The notes under the pieces are model-generated. The model was not told the origin of the DNA. It worked only from the letters and a program-made list of their open reading frames with translations, and did not search any database. A DNA stretch of 64,000 bases from positions 62,001 to 126,000 of the forward strand of contig NZ_NIVQ01000006.1 of the NCBI RefSeq assembly GCF_002811245.1, written 5' to 3'. The DNA is from Vibrio salilacus. GTDB taxonomy: Bacteria > Pseudomonadota > Gammaproteobacteria > Enterobacterales > Vibrionaceae. The position numbers were made by a program, and so were the translations under genes. This document shows, one piece after another, positions 15,700 to 24,719 of this stretch (its first letter is position 1; every line of letters starts with the position of its first letter).

Positions 15700-16785
15700 A
15701 TGTCATCAGAGCAAACAAACAATGACCCATGGTCGCAAACGACCACGCAACAAAGCGACCCTTGGGGACAAGCGTCAACCAGTAACGCACCAACTAACGA
15801 TTGGTTAACTAGCGAGACGGTTGAACAAGCCCCATTCGATATCATGAATCCGTTCCAAGACGCCGTACTGCCGTTAGACACTTGGGTTGAGTCTGGTTTG
15901 AACTGGTTAGTTGACCACGGTCGACCAGTGTTTCAGGCAATTCGTGTGCCGATCGACTTCATTCTGACATCATTTGAGACGGCACTGGTCTCGACACCAG
16001 CGCCATTTATGTTGGTATTTTTATTTCTTTTAGCTTGGCAGTTTTCGAACCTACGACTTGGCGTCGCAACGTTCGTATCACTGGTTTTTATCGGCCTAAT
16101 TGGCGCTTGGTCACAAGCAATGACCACCCTCTCGCTGGTCATGACTTCGGTGTTTTTCTGCCTATTGATAGGCTTGCCACTCGGTATATGGCTCGCTCGT
16201 AGTCATACCGCCGCTAAGATTATCAGACCAATACTCGACGCAATGCAAACAACCCCAGCGTTTGTCTACTTAGTACCGATTGTGATGCTATTTGGTATCG
16301 GTAATGTTCCTGGGGTGGTCGTAACGATTATTTTCGCCCTGCCACCCGTGGTGCGATTGACCATCTTAGGCATCCAACAAGTGCCAGAAGAACTGATTGA
16401 AGCGGGCCACTCTTTTGGTGCTAGCAGTAAACAGATGTTGTATCGCATTCAGTTACCACTCGCACTGCCGACCATCATGGCTGGCGTTAACCAAACCTTG
16501 ATGCTGTCGCTATCAATGGTAGTTATCGCGTCAATGATCGCTGTTGGCGGGCTTGGACAAATGGTATTGCGCGGTATTGGCCGCCTTGATATGGGGCTTG
16601 CTGCCGTCGGTGGTTTAGGCATTGTCATTCTTGCCATCCTACTTGACCGTATTACCCAAGAGCTAGGCGCAAATGCAGGTAACACCAAGCTTCGTTGGTA
16701 CCACACAGGCCCAGTTTCATTCGTCATCAAATTACTCACTAATCAGAATGAACCTCAAGTTACACTTAAGGAGAAAACTAAATGA
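15700..16785 (+). CDS. proW: Glycine betaine/proline ABC transporter permease ProW
   Basis: Inner-membrane permease of the betaine importer, 361 residues. A long hydrophilic N-terminus rich in Gln, Thr and Asn (residues 1-60) precedes about seven membrane helices, a known feature of ProW compared with shorter OpuAB proteins. The ABC-permease coupling loop is visible as [20 protein letters not shown] near residue 235. Its stop overlaps the proX start (ATGA), indicating translational coupling. Confidence 0.93.
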   Translation: MSSEQTNNDPWSQTTTQQSDPWGQASTSNAPTNDWLTSETVEQAPFDIMNPFQDAVLPLDTWVESGLNWLVDHGRPVFQAIRVPIDFILTSFETALVSTPAPFMLVFLFLLAWQFSNLRLGVATFVSLVFIGLIGAWSQAMTTLSLVMTSVFFCLLIGLPLGIWLARSHTAAKIIRPILDAMQTTPAFVYLVPIVMLFGIGNVPGVVVTIIFALPPVVRLTILGIQQVPEELIEAGHSFGASSKQMLYRIQLPLALPTIMAGVNQTLMLSLSMVVIASMIAVGGLGQMVLRGIGRLDMGLAAVGGLGIVILAILLDRITQELGANAGNTKLRWYHTGPVSFVIKLLTNQNEPQVTLKEKTK

Positions 16786-17780
16786 ACAACTCATGGAAGA
16801 CAACACTGACAATCAGTGCACTCACACTAGCAACAAGCGTAACGGCAAATGAATTGCCGGGCGCTGGGGTAACGGTTCAACCTGTGCAATCATCCGTTGC
16901 TGAAGAGACGTTTCAAACTCTAATTGTAAATCGAGCTTTAGAAGAGCTCGGCTATGAAGTTCAACCAACCAAAGAAGTCGACTACAACGTTGGCTACACC
17001 TCAATTGCTAAAGGTGATGCCACTTTTCTTGCGGTAGGTTGGTTCCCACTGCATGCCGATAAATACACCATGTCGGGTGCTGATGACAAGTTTTCACGTC
17101 AAGGCCAGTATGTCAGTGGCGCTGCGCAAGGTTACTTAATCGATAAGAAGACCGCAGACAAATACGGCATTACCAACATCGGCCAGCTGAAAGATCCTAA
17201 AATAGCCCAACTGTTTGATGCTAATGGCGACGGTAAAGCAGATTTAACCGGTTGTAACCCGGGCTGGGGTTGTGAGCTGGTTATCGAAGAACAATTAAAC
17301 GCGTTTGAACTAGGCGACACCGTAAGCCACAATCAAGGTAATTATGCCGCGATCATCGCCGATACTATTTCACGTTATAACAAAGGCGATTCGATTTTAT
17401 ACTACACATGGACACCATATTGGGTGAGTGGCGTACTTGTCCCTGGAGAAGATGTTGTTTGGCTTGAAGTGCCATTTTCTGCACTACCGGGCGAACGTAA
17501 AAATGTCGATACCACGCTGGCCAATGGCAAGAACTACGGTTTTGAAATGAACTCTATGCGTATCGTTGCTAATAAAGAGTTTACTCAAAACAACCCAGCC
17601 GCGGCCAAACTGTTCGAAATCATGAAGCTTAATATTAATGATGTCAGTGCACAAAACATGATGATGAGCCAAGGTAAGAATAGTTCTTCTGATATCGAAG
17701 CGCACGTCAATGGTTGGATTAAAGCAAACCAACAGCTATTTGATTCGTGGGTGAAAGAAGCCAAACAAGCTGCACTATAA
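16782..17780 (+). CDS. proX: Glycine betaine-binding periplasmic protein ProX
   Basis: Periplasmic substrate-binding protein of 332 residues with a signal peptide (cleavage probably after SVTAN or nearby). The segment [16 protein letters not shown], with two closely spaced Cys, is characteristic of ProX. Aromatic residues that could form the quaternary-ammonium cage are seen in VGWFPLHAD and [11 protein letters not shown]. Overlap with proW and a good terminator 27 bases after the stop define the end of the operon. Confidence 0.93.
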   Translation: MNNSWKTTLTISALTLATSVTANELPGAGVTVQPVQSSVAEETFQTLIVNRALEELGYEVQPTKEVDYNVGYTSIAKGDATFLAVGWFPLHADKYTMSGADDKFSRQGQYVSGAAQGYLIDKKTADKYGITNIGQLKDPKIAQLFDANGDGKADLTGCNPGWGCELVIEEQLNAFELGDTVSHNQGNYAAIIADTISRYNKGDSILYYTWTPYWVSGVLVPGEDVVWLEVPFSALPGERKNVDTTLANGKNYGFEMNSMRIVANKEFTQNNPAAAKLFEIMKLNINDVSAQNMMMSQGKNSSSDIEAHVNGWIKANQQLFDSWVKEAKQAAL

Positions 17781-17806
17781 AAAAGCTTAGTAATACATAA
17801 AATCGA

Positions 17807-17842
17807 AAGGGAGCGCTCATTGGCGCTCCCTTATTATTTTAA
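17807..17842 (+). terminator. Terminator of proVWX
   Basis: AAGGGAGCGC pairs with GCGCTCCCTT around a 6-base loop, followed by TTATTATTTT. It also lies between convergent genes and may serve the minus-strand RidA gene. Confidence 0.88.
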
Positions 17843-17861
17843 ACGACAAAGAGTCGACAAA

Positions 17862-19127
17862 TTAATGCGTTGGTGGCGTACCTTCACCATTAGACACCAC
17901 GGCATCAATCTGAACAGCAGCGCCTAATGGAATGTCTGAGACACCAATGACGGTTCTTGCTGGTAATTCACCGCTAAAAAAGCCCGCGTATATAGTATCA
18001 ATCACAGCCAAGTCTGCCATATCCGTCAATTGGATGTTGATCTTAACGATGTCGTCCATGTTATGACTGATGCTTTCAACAATCGCTTTGATGTTGTTAA
18101 GACACTGTTTAGCTTGCTCTGTTACTCCACCCTCTACCAAGGCACCACCATGGGTTTTCACTGGCAATTGTGCAGTAAGGTGGTTGTAGTGAGAAAAAGC
18201 GACAGTTTGCGTCGAAAGCGGGCAAATTGGTGCATCAACCGTGTTGTTGGTACGAATCACAATGCCGTGTCGGTCCTCGATTTCTTGATGCGGCGTGCCG
18301 TCACCATGAGAGATAGCAGTATCAATTTGCACCAACGCTCCCATCGGCAAGCCATTCGCTTTAATCACCGAACGAGCTGGCATATAACCCACTGTGCGTG
18401 CAATGGAAGAGTCCGGGAAGAAGGTCGTGTAAACCTGGTTAACGGCTTCTAAGTCGGCCAAGTCGGTTAGATAAATGTTCGCTTTGACAATGTCGTCAAA
18501 CGGCACATCAATGCTCTCCATAATAGTCTTAATATTTCGCAGACATTGGGCTGTTTGTGCTTTAATTCCACCGTCAACGATTTTGCCAGTAGTCGGGCAG
18601 ATAGGTAGCTGAGCACCAATATTATTGTAGTGAGAGAAGGCAACCGTTTGAGTTGACCACTGGCTAACAGGTGCACTATCACTATTTCTTGATAGTTTAA
18701 TTAAATCACACGGGGCTTGCGGCTTGGTTCCTTCACCATTCGAGATGAGCGCGTCCATTTGAATTAGAGCGTCACCATGTGGCAGTGCTGCGACTTCAAC
18801 CACAGTGCGTGTTGGTAACTGAGTATCAAAGTAAGCGTTATAGACTTCATTCACTGCCGCTAAATCGTTCATGCTTTTAACAAAGACATTAATTTTGACC
18901 ACATCATCCATCACATGGCCAACGCTCTCAACAATCGCTTTAATATTATTCAGACACTGTTTGGCTTGATCTCGGACATCGCCCACGACTATTTCACCAG
19001 ACTGCGGGTCTAATGGTAGTTGAGCAGAAAGGTTGTTGTAGTGAGAAAATGCAACACTCTGGCTTGATAACGCATTGATCGGTGCCTGCTCAGTATTTCT
19101 TGATACTTTGATAATTTCGCCACTCAT
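17862..19127 (-). CDS. Triple-domain RidA/YjgF-family protein
   Basis: The 421-residue protein is three RidA-like domains in tandem, each about 130-140 residues (roughly 5-135, 142-285, 292-415). Each repeat has an SQTVAFSHYNN-type strand, a QCL-NIK helix and an ARTV or ARS-type motif containing the Arg that binds the carboxylate of enamine/imine substrates in RidA. The residue corresponding to the RidA Glu near the end of the domain is Asp in all three (QMDALIS, QIDTAIS, QIDAVVS). Domain 2 carries an extra segment around GYMPARSV. RidA normally is a trimer of single domains, so one chain may fold as a whole trimer. ATG 19127 is preferred over 19202. Confidence 0.85.
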   Translation of the reverse strand: MSGEIIKVSRNTEQAPINALSSQSVAFSHYNNLSAQLPLDPQSGEIVVGDVRDQAKQCLNNIKAIVESVGHVMDDVVKINVFVKSMNDLAAVNEVYNAYFDTQLPTRTVVEVAALPHGDALIQMDALISNGEGTKPQAPCDLIKLSRNSDSAPVSQWSTQTVAFSHYNNIGAQLPICPTTGKIVDGGIKAQTAQCLRNIKTIMESIDVPFDDIVKANIYLTDLADLEAVNQVYTTFFPDSSIARTVGYMPARSVIKANGLPMGALVQIDTAISHGDGTPHQEIEDRHGIVIRTNNTVDAPICPLSTQTVAFSHYNHLTAQLPVKTHGGALVEGGVTEQAKQCLNNIKAIVESISHNMDDIVKINIQLTDMADLAVIDTIYAGFFSGELPARTVIGVSDIPLGAAVQIDAVVSNGEGTPPTH

Positions 19128-19275
19128 TGAGATAGGTATCCTTAAATTTTTAAGACAATATAACTTTGTCTTTAGTAGGGTTATTGGGATAAGTGGCGCC
19201 ATAGTAAGAGATAGAATTGGACGTGAGTGTGATAAATCTCAAATTAAAAATGCACCGACGTTGGCTAGATGGTAC

Positions 19276-19306
19276 GGATAATTAGTCACTGAACGACTAA
19301 ATATCC
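19276..19306. repeat. Inverted repeat upstream of the RidA gene
   Basis: GGATAATTAGTC and GACTAAATATCC pair over 11 of 12 positions with a 7-base loop. It lies about 150 bp upstream of the RidA start, so it could be an operator or a leader hairpin. Confidence 0.45.
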
Positions 19307-19581
19307 GCTGGTGATCAGCGAATCATAAATCGCAACAGGCTGATGTCACTAAACATCCCCACAAATTGAATTTAACCCGGAATTTTTCTTAGTCGCAGTG
19401 CCTGACTTTGATTCAATTTTGATATCAGGCTCACATCGCCAAGCGGATTTTGAGGTGATTGGTCTTATCGCACTGCTTGTTAAGCCGTGATAACTGCATA
19501 AAGCATTGATTATCAACAATCTTGCAAACTAATGCGAACAGCCATGACAATTTGTTAATGTGTAGATAACAGATAACGGAC

Positions 19582-19680
19582 TTATTTTCGGAACAAAAAA
19601 ATTCCTACGGGGGTCTCATTAACTTCATTTTCCACTGTCACTTCTACCATCCGCAGTATTGACTCATGAATAACTATCAT
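19582..19680 (-). CDS. Possible 32-residue small protein
   Basis: A minus-strand ATG-to-TAA frame reading MIVIHESILRMVEVTVENE and ending GIFLFRK. The alternation of hydrophobic and acidic residues looks coding-like. However, there is no convincing Shine-Dalgarno, no known family and no operon context, so it may be chance. Confidence 0.2.
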   Translation of the reverse strand: MIVIHESILRMVEVTVENEVNETPVGIFLFRK

Positions 19681-19923
19681 TATGGCAAGTCGCTCAACTC
19701 GATGTACAGATTTAATGGTATAGGGCACTAGAAGTACAGTATTTTAATCATAAGACCCAAGCTTTGGTACGCAGCGTAAAGCGTTCTAGAGGCAGGTAAC
19801 GAAACCTGATCGCTAAATTGGGTACTAACATATGATTTAGGCCGTCCTAGATCGTGTTTGAGGTCTCGTGATACCAAGCGTTAGCGCATATTAGCTCCAA
19901 TCACCTCAATTGGAGTTAACACT

Positions 19924-20937
19924 ATGAAATGGACACATTTACTGTTCACATTCTTACTTTTCCTTTCCAGTTCAACCATCGCTTCCGATGTCGGATTTAC
20001 TCAAGTCACCTTAACTGACGATCCTAATCGCCCGATAAACACTACAATTTGGTATCCCACACGAGATACATCAGATACAACCTTGATTGGCGATAACCCC
20101 GCTTTCATCGGCACACAAGTTATCAAAGATACAGAAATTCAATCCGGAACTTTTCCTGTGGTGCTTTTGTCACACGGCTATCGAGGAAATTGGCGCAACC
20201 AAAACTGGTTGGCAACCAAACTTGCGAGTCGTGGCTACATCGTAGCGGCCGCAGATCATCCGGGAACCACCACTTTCGACCAATCCCCAAAGCAAGCAGC
20301 GAAATGGTGGGAAAGGCCACAAGATATGTCACGTCTTCTGGACTACTTATTATCCGAACCCCAGTGGAAGCAGTCAGCTAGCGTCGACAATGTTACCGCA
20401 ATCGGGCATTCCTTAGGTGGTTGGACTGTGATGCAATTGGCAGGAGCGAAAATGGATAGACCAACCTTTGAGGCCAATTGTCTCATATACCCCAACCCAC
20501 GAACTTGTGGGCTTGCTGAAGAACTAGGGCTAGACAAAGTCCAAGCTAAAGAGCCAAATAAAAAAGACTTTTCAGATCCTAGAATTCAACGTGTAGTTAG
20601 CCTTGATCTGGGGCTTGCTCGTAGCTTTTCAGTCGGTAGTCTAAAGGACATTAAAGTGCCAACCTTAATACTGGCGGCTGGGAGCAATATTGGAGATCTT
20701 CCTCAGGCATTGGAGTCTGGTTATATTGCCGAGCACATGTCACTGAACTCAAGACGGTACAAAGTCTATGAAAACGCCACGCATTTCAGCTTCATTCAAG
20801 ACTGTAAACCCGGTGCTATACCCATGCTTAACGAAGAAGTGCCAGGCGATGGCATTATTTGTAAAGATGGCATTGGAACATCACGCGACCAGTTGCATCA
20901 ATTGTTCTTCAATGACATCGCTAGTTTTCTGAATTGA
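19924..20937 (+). CDS. Secreted alpha/beta hydrolase (dienelactone hydrolase/PAF-acetylhydrolase-like)
   Basis: A 337-residue protein with a signal peptide (MKWTHLLFTFLLFLSSSTIAS). The alpha/beta-hydrolase core shows an oxyanion-side HGYRG, the nucleophile elbow GHSLGGW with Ser near residue 162, and a late His in NATHFSF near residue 282. Two Cys pairs (CLIYPNPRTC and the C-terminal CKPGA/CKDG) may form disulfides in the periplasm. Substrate is unknown; an esterase or lipase-like activity is likely. TTGGAG lies eight bases before the ATG. Confidence 0.8.
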   Translation: MKWTHLLFTFLLFLSSSTIASDVGFTQVTLTDDPNRPINTTIWYPTRDTSDTTLIGDNPAFIGTQVIKDTEIQSGTFPVVLLSHGYRGNWRNQNWLATKLASRGYIVAAADHPGTTTFDQSPKQAAKWWERPQDMSRLLDYLLSEPQWKQSASVDNVTAIGHSLGGWTVMQLAGAKMDRPTFEANCLIYPNPRTCGLAEELGLDKVQAKEPNKKDFSDPRIQRVVSLDLGLARSFSVGSLKDIKVPTLILAAGSNIGDLPQALESGYIAEHMSLNSRRYKVYENATHFSFIQDCKPGAIPMLNEEVPGDGIICKDGIGTSRDQLHQLFFNDIASFLN

Positions 20938-20957
20938 TAAACGAAAAGCAAACACAC

Positions 20958-22031
20958 TCAACCTAACTCTTGTGGCGAACTTCGAAACTCACTCGGAGTT
21001 TGCCCGGTTATCCTTGAAAACTCGCGATTGAAATTAGATTTGGTTTGAAAACCTGAACTTAGAAATATCTCAGTTATCGTTTTATCAGTTTGCTTCAGGA
21101 GAGTCTTCGCGTGCTCAATTCGATAAGCGTTAATCACCTTAGAAATGTTCTGGTGGTGAGTTTGATTAACCGCAGACGATATTTTCCGAGCAGGAATACC
21201 CAGCTTTCGTGCCAAACGATTCAGAGATAAATCAGGATCCTTGAATACTTGGTGATCTTTCATTAATACATCGAACTCGGCAATGACCTGTGCAGTTTCT
21301 TCAACTTGGTCGTCATCTAAGATAACGGTTAATGTCTCTGGCGTATTAGCCTCTTTAGGAGATAACTGTGAGGAAGAACGTAAAGTCAACGCTTGCTTGG
21401 TTATGTCTTCAGCAGGCGTACTAATACTGATAACCATCACTGCGGACACAACGGCTGGAATAAGGACAAGGTAGCTAATCGATAAGATCAGATTGGTATG
21501 CTGCGCATTCAACAGTAAGATGTCGTAAGAGAGCACACCGTCGACCATGGCGGAGAATAGTAGCATTACACCTGCAACCCGTTCAGCAACCAACACTTTC
21601 GATACATCGGTTAACCGCACTTGTTCCGGCACGCGCAGCGACGACTTCAACAGTAAACTTCCATATCCGAGATAGAGCAAGATAAGCCATACATCAACGG
21701 TTCCTACCCAGACATACTCATGGAAAAGTGAACCAACTAAACCAGCAATGGGGCCTAACCAATGCAAATGTGTACTGGATTGACTTCGATGGGCTCCCGC
21801 AAAACACAGCCAAGCTGCCACAGGGACACTCGCACAGAGGGTGGGTTGCAAGAAGCGAAACAACGCAATATCTACCGTCCATCGTAGGCCCACTACAGTA
21901 ACCATTAACGCACATAGGATGATAAGCCAAAATGGTTTTTGACTGGTATGTGGGTACCTGTACCGAAGCACGATACCAGTCATGAGTAACAATAGCGCGG
22001 CGACAAATGGTAAGGGAATAGCAAGCATCAA
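20958..22031 (-). CDS. Membrane-bound AraC-family transcriptional regulator
   Basis: The 357-residue protein has about seven membrane helices in residues 1-215, a linker, and an AraC-type DNA-binding domain at the C-terminus (residues about 255-350). The two helix-turn-helix motifs (LSLNRLARKLGIPARKISS and TITEIFLSSGFQTKSNFN) are clear. This plan suggests sensing at the membrane with direct DNA binding. It is convergent with the secreted hydrolase gene; targets are unknown. Confidence 0.82.
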   Translation of the reverse strand: MMLAIPLPFVAALLLLMTGIVLRYRYPHTSQKPFWLIILCALMVTVVGLRWTVDIALFRFLQPTLCASVPVAAWLCFAGAHRSQSSTHLHWLGPIAGLVGSLFHEYVWVGTVDVWLILLYLGYGSLLLKSSLRVPEQVRLTDVSKVLVAERVAGVMLLFSAMVDGVLSYDILLLNAQHTNLILSISYLVLIPAVVSAVMVISISTPAEDITKQALTLRSSSQLSPKEANTPETLTVILDDDQVEETAQVIAEFDVLMKDHQVFKDPDLSLNRLARKLGIPARKISSAVNQTHHQNISKVINAYRIEHAKTLLKQTDKTITEIFLSSGFQTKSNFNREFSRITGQTPSEFRSSPQELG

Positions 22032-22357
22032 AAGTCCAATTAAATTAGATAAAAGATCACTTTGAAATCACGTCAAGCACTGCATTCGTGAAACAACTGA
22101 ACGGACGGGTGATACATATTGAATATCAATCTTTAATAAAATAACTTTTTATAGGGAAAATGTACATTAACAGAGTGTAAATGACTTCTTACTCTGCCTC
22201 AAAATTGGGCAAAACCCTTTTAGAACTTTTACCAAAATGAGCATTACATAAATTACTTCAGGTAATGCTGTACAACAGATATATCTAATACGCAGAGAAT
22301 CAAAGAGAATTCACAAGCTCAGCACCCTAGCCTAGTAGTAAAAGGGCAGTGTTCACT
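22032..22357. other. Intergenic region upstream of the AraC-type regulator
   Basis: About 325 bp, AT-rich, holding the regulator's promoter and the 3' end of the phosphonate-locus minus-strand operon. I see no gene, repeat or clear terminator in it. Confidence 0.5.
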
Positions 22358-23020
22358 TTACGCTCCCCAACGCAGTACGGGCCAATTGCGCTCTACGCCA
22401 ACTGTTCTTAACCTAGGACAAGGGTTAACAAGGTAGGTAGAGTTAGCATACTCACACAATGGCAAGTCGTTGATAGAATCCGTAAAAAAGTGAATCTCCG
22501 AAAAGGACTGTTTCGTTTCCTTTAACCACTGCTCTAGTCGAGTAACCTTACCTTCGCGATATGTCGCTATCCCCTTTATTTCAGAGCTATAGCAAGCATT
22601 TTTTTCAACCAAATCGATACCCAAAGCGGTTTTGATTCCTAAGTGACGTGCGATGACTTCAACTAAAAAAGTGACACTAGCTGAAACAATGATCAACTCT
22701 GCGCGTTCACGTACGAGTTTCTCAATTAGCACCTTAGATTGGGTAAACTGCTTGGGCAGAATATCGCGCCGTACACATTCTTCAACCCAATCAATAATTT
22801 GAGACTTTGGAATAGCCGTAAGCGGTGCTAAAGAAAAATCTAAGTAGCACTGCATATCTAACTCTCCTTTCGCATATAGATTCATTAAACGCTTGTCTTC
22901 GTCAATGAAGTTATGATCCGTTACAATGCCTTTCTCGACTAAAAACTCATTCCAAACCATAGAGCAGTCGGCGTTAATGAGAGTTTCATCCAAATCAAAT
23001 ACATACAAAGGTTTAGACAT
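22358..23020 (-). CDS. HAD-superfamily (SerB-like, HAD-IB) phosphatase at the end of the phosphonate operon
   Basis: A 220-residue HAD phosphatase with motif I FDLDETL (nucleophile and general-acid Asp near residues 9 and 11), motif II IVSAS near 111, a motif III Lys, and motif IV FFTDSINDLPL near 180. The pattern resembles phosphoserine-phosphatase-like HAD-IB enzymes. The start at 23020 has GGAG six bases upstream and is 16 bases after the transporter gene, so the two are co-transcribed. Position downstream of the aminoethylphosphonate genes suggests a role on a phosphorylated or phosphonate-derived metabolite, but substrate is not known. Confidence 0.82.
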   Translation of the reverse strand: MSKPLYVFDLDETLINADCSMVWNEFLVEKGIVTDHNFIDEDKRLMNLYAKGELDMQCYLDFSLAPLTAIPKSQIIDWVEECVRRDILPKQFTQSKVLIEKLVRERAELIIVSASVTFLVEVIARHLGIKTALGIDLVEKNACYSSEIKGIATYREGKVTRLEQWLKETKQSFSEIHFFTDSINDLPLCEYANSTYLVNPCPRLRTVGVERNWPVLRWGA

Positions 23021-23036
23021 AACTTTCTCCAATTAA

Positions 23037-23939
23037 TCATTTCAGAGCATGAATCAAACCTGTTATCACTAGGATAATTCCTGCACAACGAGTGAGGTAC
23101 CACTTCTCTCCCAAGAAATAGATCCCCATAAACAAACCAAACACGATACTAATTTGCCTGAGTGCTACAACCAAACTAACATTATCGGTCATGGTCATCG
23201 CAAACAGCACCAAGCCGTAGGTTAATGCCATCATTACCCCGGCCATACTAGCTTTTTTCCTGATCCGCCAAGCAGTCTTGATTTCACCTTGCTTACCCGT
23301 GATCAAACACCACACAGCGGCAGGAATACCTATCGCCCAAAACTGCACGCCCAAGTAGAAGATTGCACTGTACTGATCATGCAAGATCTCTGATGCTTGT
23401 CCTGTGAGTAAACTCAGCGCTTCTTTGTCGACCACCGAGTAACCCGTTGTGCCTATTGCGGCAATCAATGCCCAGAACACACCGACATTCAAATAAGAGC
23501 TCAACGTCATTTGACGAAAGTTCGTCAGTGGTACCAGCATACAACCAAGGGTAATCAGCAAGAATCCAAACCACTGCTGACTGGATAATTCATCCCCCAA
23601 TGCCACACTGATTGCGCCGACCATCATCACAGGCAGTGCCCGAGCAATCGGATAAACCACACCCACATCAGCGTGCTTATAAGCGACAATCAAACCGACC
23701 AAATAAACCATTTGTGAAATGCCGCTAATGAACAGCAATCCCCAAAACTCACTCGGTAATGATGTCCAGCCAATGGTTGCCAAATACCAAATCAAATAAG
23801 GGGTAAGAATGAAGCATGCAGAAAAGCTGGCCGCCATAATAAACGCAAGCCCAGAGCCTGAGTTGCTTTTACCAAGGATATTCCAGCCCGCATGGAGAAC
23901 AGCAGAAAAAACGACGAGACCAATCGCCAACAAATCCAT
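23037..23939 (-). CDS. EamA/DMT-family transporter in the phosphonate locus
   Basis: A 300-residue protein with ten predicted membrane helices in two EamA-type halves (MDLLAIGLVVFSAVLHAGWN at the N-terminus). DMT proteins export or exchange small metabolites. AGGA precedes the ATG. It follows phnR, after a terminator-like hairpin, and precedes the HAD phosphatase. Co-location suggests transport of a compound in aminoethylphosphonate metabolism, which is inference. Confidence 0.82.
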   Translation of the reverse strand: MDLLAIGLVVFSAVLHAGWNILGKSNSGSGLAFIMAASFSACFILTPYLIWYLATIGWTSLPSEFWGLLFISGISQMVYLVGLIVAYKHADVGVVYPIARALPVMMVGAISVALGDELSSQQWFGFLLITLGCMLVPLTNFRQMTLSSYLNVGVFWALIAAIGTTGYSVVDKEALSLLTGQASEILHDQYSAIFYLGVQFWAIGIPAAVWCLITGKQGEIKTAWRIRKKASMAGVMMALTYGLVLFAMTMTDNVSLVVALRQISIVFGLFMGIYFLGEKWYLTRCAGIILVITGLIHALK

Positions 23940-23954
23940 TTCAATGTTCCTGTC

Positions 23955-23986
23955 TGAATAAAATAAAGGCCCCGAGATGGAGCCTT
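23955..23986 (-). terminator. Terminator-like hairpin between phnR and the EamA transporter
   Basis: On the minus strand AAGGCTCC pairs with GGGGCCTT (one G-U) around a 5-base loop and is followed by TATTTTATT. It would reduce, not abolish, expression of the two downstream genes, which have no room for a strong promoter of their own. Confidence 0.65.
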
Positions 23987-24005
23987 AGATAATGAGAAAA
24001 TCCAC

Positions 24006-24710
24006 TTAACGATTGAGCTCCGCCAGAGATTCAATGCTGATGGCATCGTGTCGCCAATACTCGATATCGCAATCAATTAACTCACCGTGTTGGTTGTAGT
24101 TGATGCGCTCCACTACCATCGCAGGCGTACCGGCTGTCGCACGCAGTGCCTGAGCCATTTCACCCAACAAAGTGCTGGTTGAAATGCGGTAGCGAATCTT
24201 TTGATACGTCACGCCATAATGATCGCGGTAAATGTCCGTCAGTGAATTTGATAAGTCGTAGTCCAGCAGGTTCGGAAACAGCTCTGGGCGAATGTAGTTT
24301 GTTACGAATACCACAGGTCTATCTTCAAGGTATCGCACACGGTCGACTCGATACACATCCGAGAAAGGCTGCAAGTCCAGCAAGCGCGCCGCTTGTTTGT
24401 TTGCCAACGTTCCTTTTGCTGCGACCAACTCCGTTTTGGGCACACGATTTTGCGCTTTCGCCATGTTCGGGAAGTTCAGGGTTTGGGTTGGGTCATAACG
24501 CAATGGCTCAGGTGAGATAAACCAACCTCGGCGATCTTCGCGATAGATTCGACCTTCCGCTTCTAGCAGTGATAAAGCTTCACGCAGAGTGACGCGTGTA
24601 GTATCGAACGACTCCGCCAACTTACGCTCTGCTGGCAGTTTTTGACGCGGCGATAGCATGCCCGCTTCAATCTGTTCAACAATCGAATCTTTAATTTTTA
24701 CGTATTGCAC
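24006..24710 (-). CDS. phnR: GntR-family (UTRA domain) regulator of the phosphonate genes, PhnR-like
   Basis: A 234-residue HutC-subfamily regulator. The winged helix-turn-helix spans residues about 1-65 (RQKLPAERKLAESFDTTRVT, then LREALSLLEAEGRIYRE). A UTRA effector domain follows (about 85-230). It lies nine bases after phnU in the importer operon. HutC-type regulators bind palindromes of the TGGT-N4-ACCA type, and three such sites lie upstream of phnT, phnS and phnW. The likely effector is aminoethylphosphonate or a degradation intermediate; repression versus activation is not decidable. Confidence 0.88.
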   Translation of the reverse strand: MQYVKIKDSIVEQIEAGMLSPRQKLPAERKLAESFDTTRVTLREALSLLEAEGRIYREDRRGWFISPEPLRYDPTQTLNFPNMAKAQNRVPKTELVAAKGTLANKQAARLLDLQPFSDVYRVDRVRYLEDRPVVFVTNYIRPELFPNLLDYDLSNSLTDIYRDHYGVTYQKIRYRISTSTLLGEMAQALRATAGTPAMVVERINYNQHGELIDCDIEYWRHDAISIESLAELNR

Positions 24711-24719
24711 GAAGTGTCC

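Larger units (their letters stand above)
19128..19923. other. Long gene-poor intergenic region
   Basis: About 800 bp between the RidA gene and the secreted hydrolase. It contains a hairpin at 19276-19306, a possible 32-codon minus-strand frame (19582-19680), and a small CAGGT/ACCTG hairpin near 19792-19808. No recognised gene, tRNA or mobile element was found. Confidence 0.5.

Noticed and set aside
19315..19490. Stop-free stretch ending in a peptide resembling ADFEVIGLIALLVKP
   Set aside because: No start codon or ribosome-binding site, the frame does not hold upstream, and no family could be recognised.
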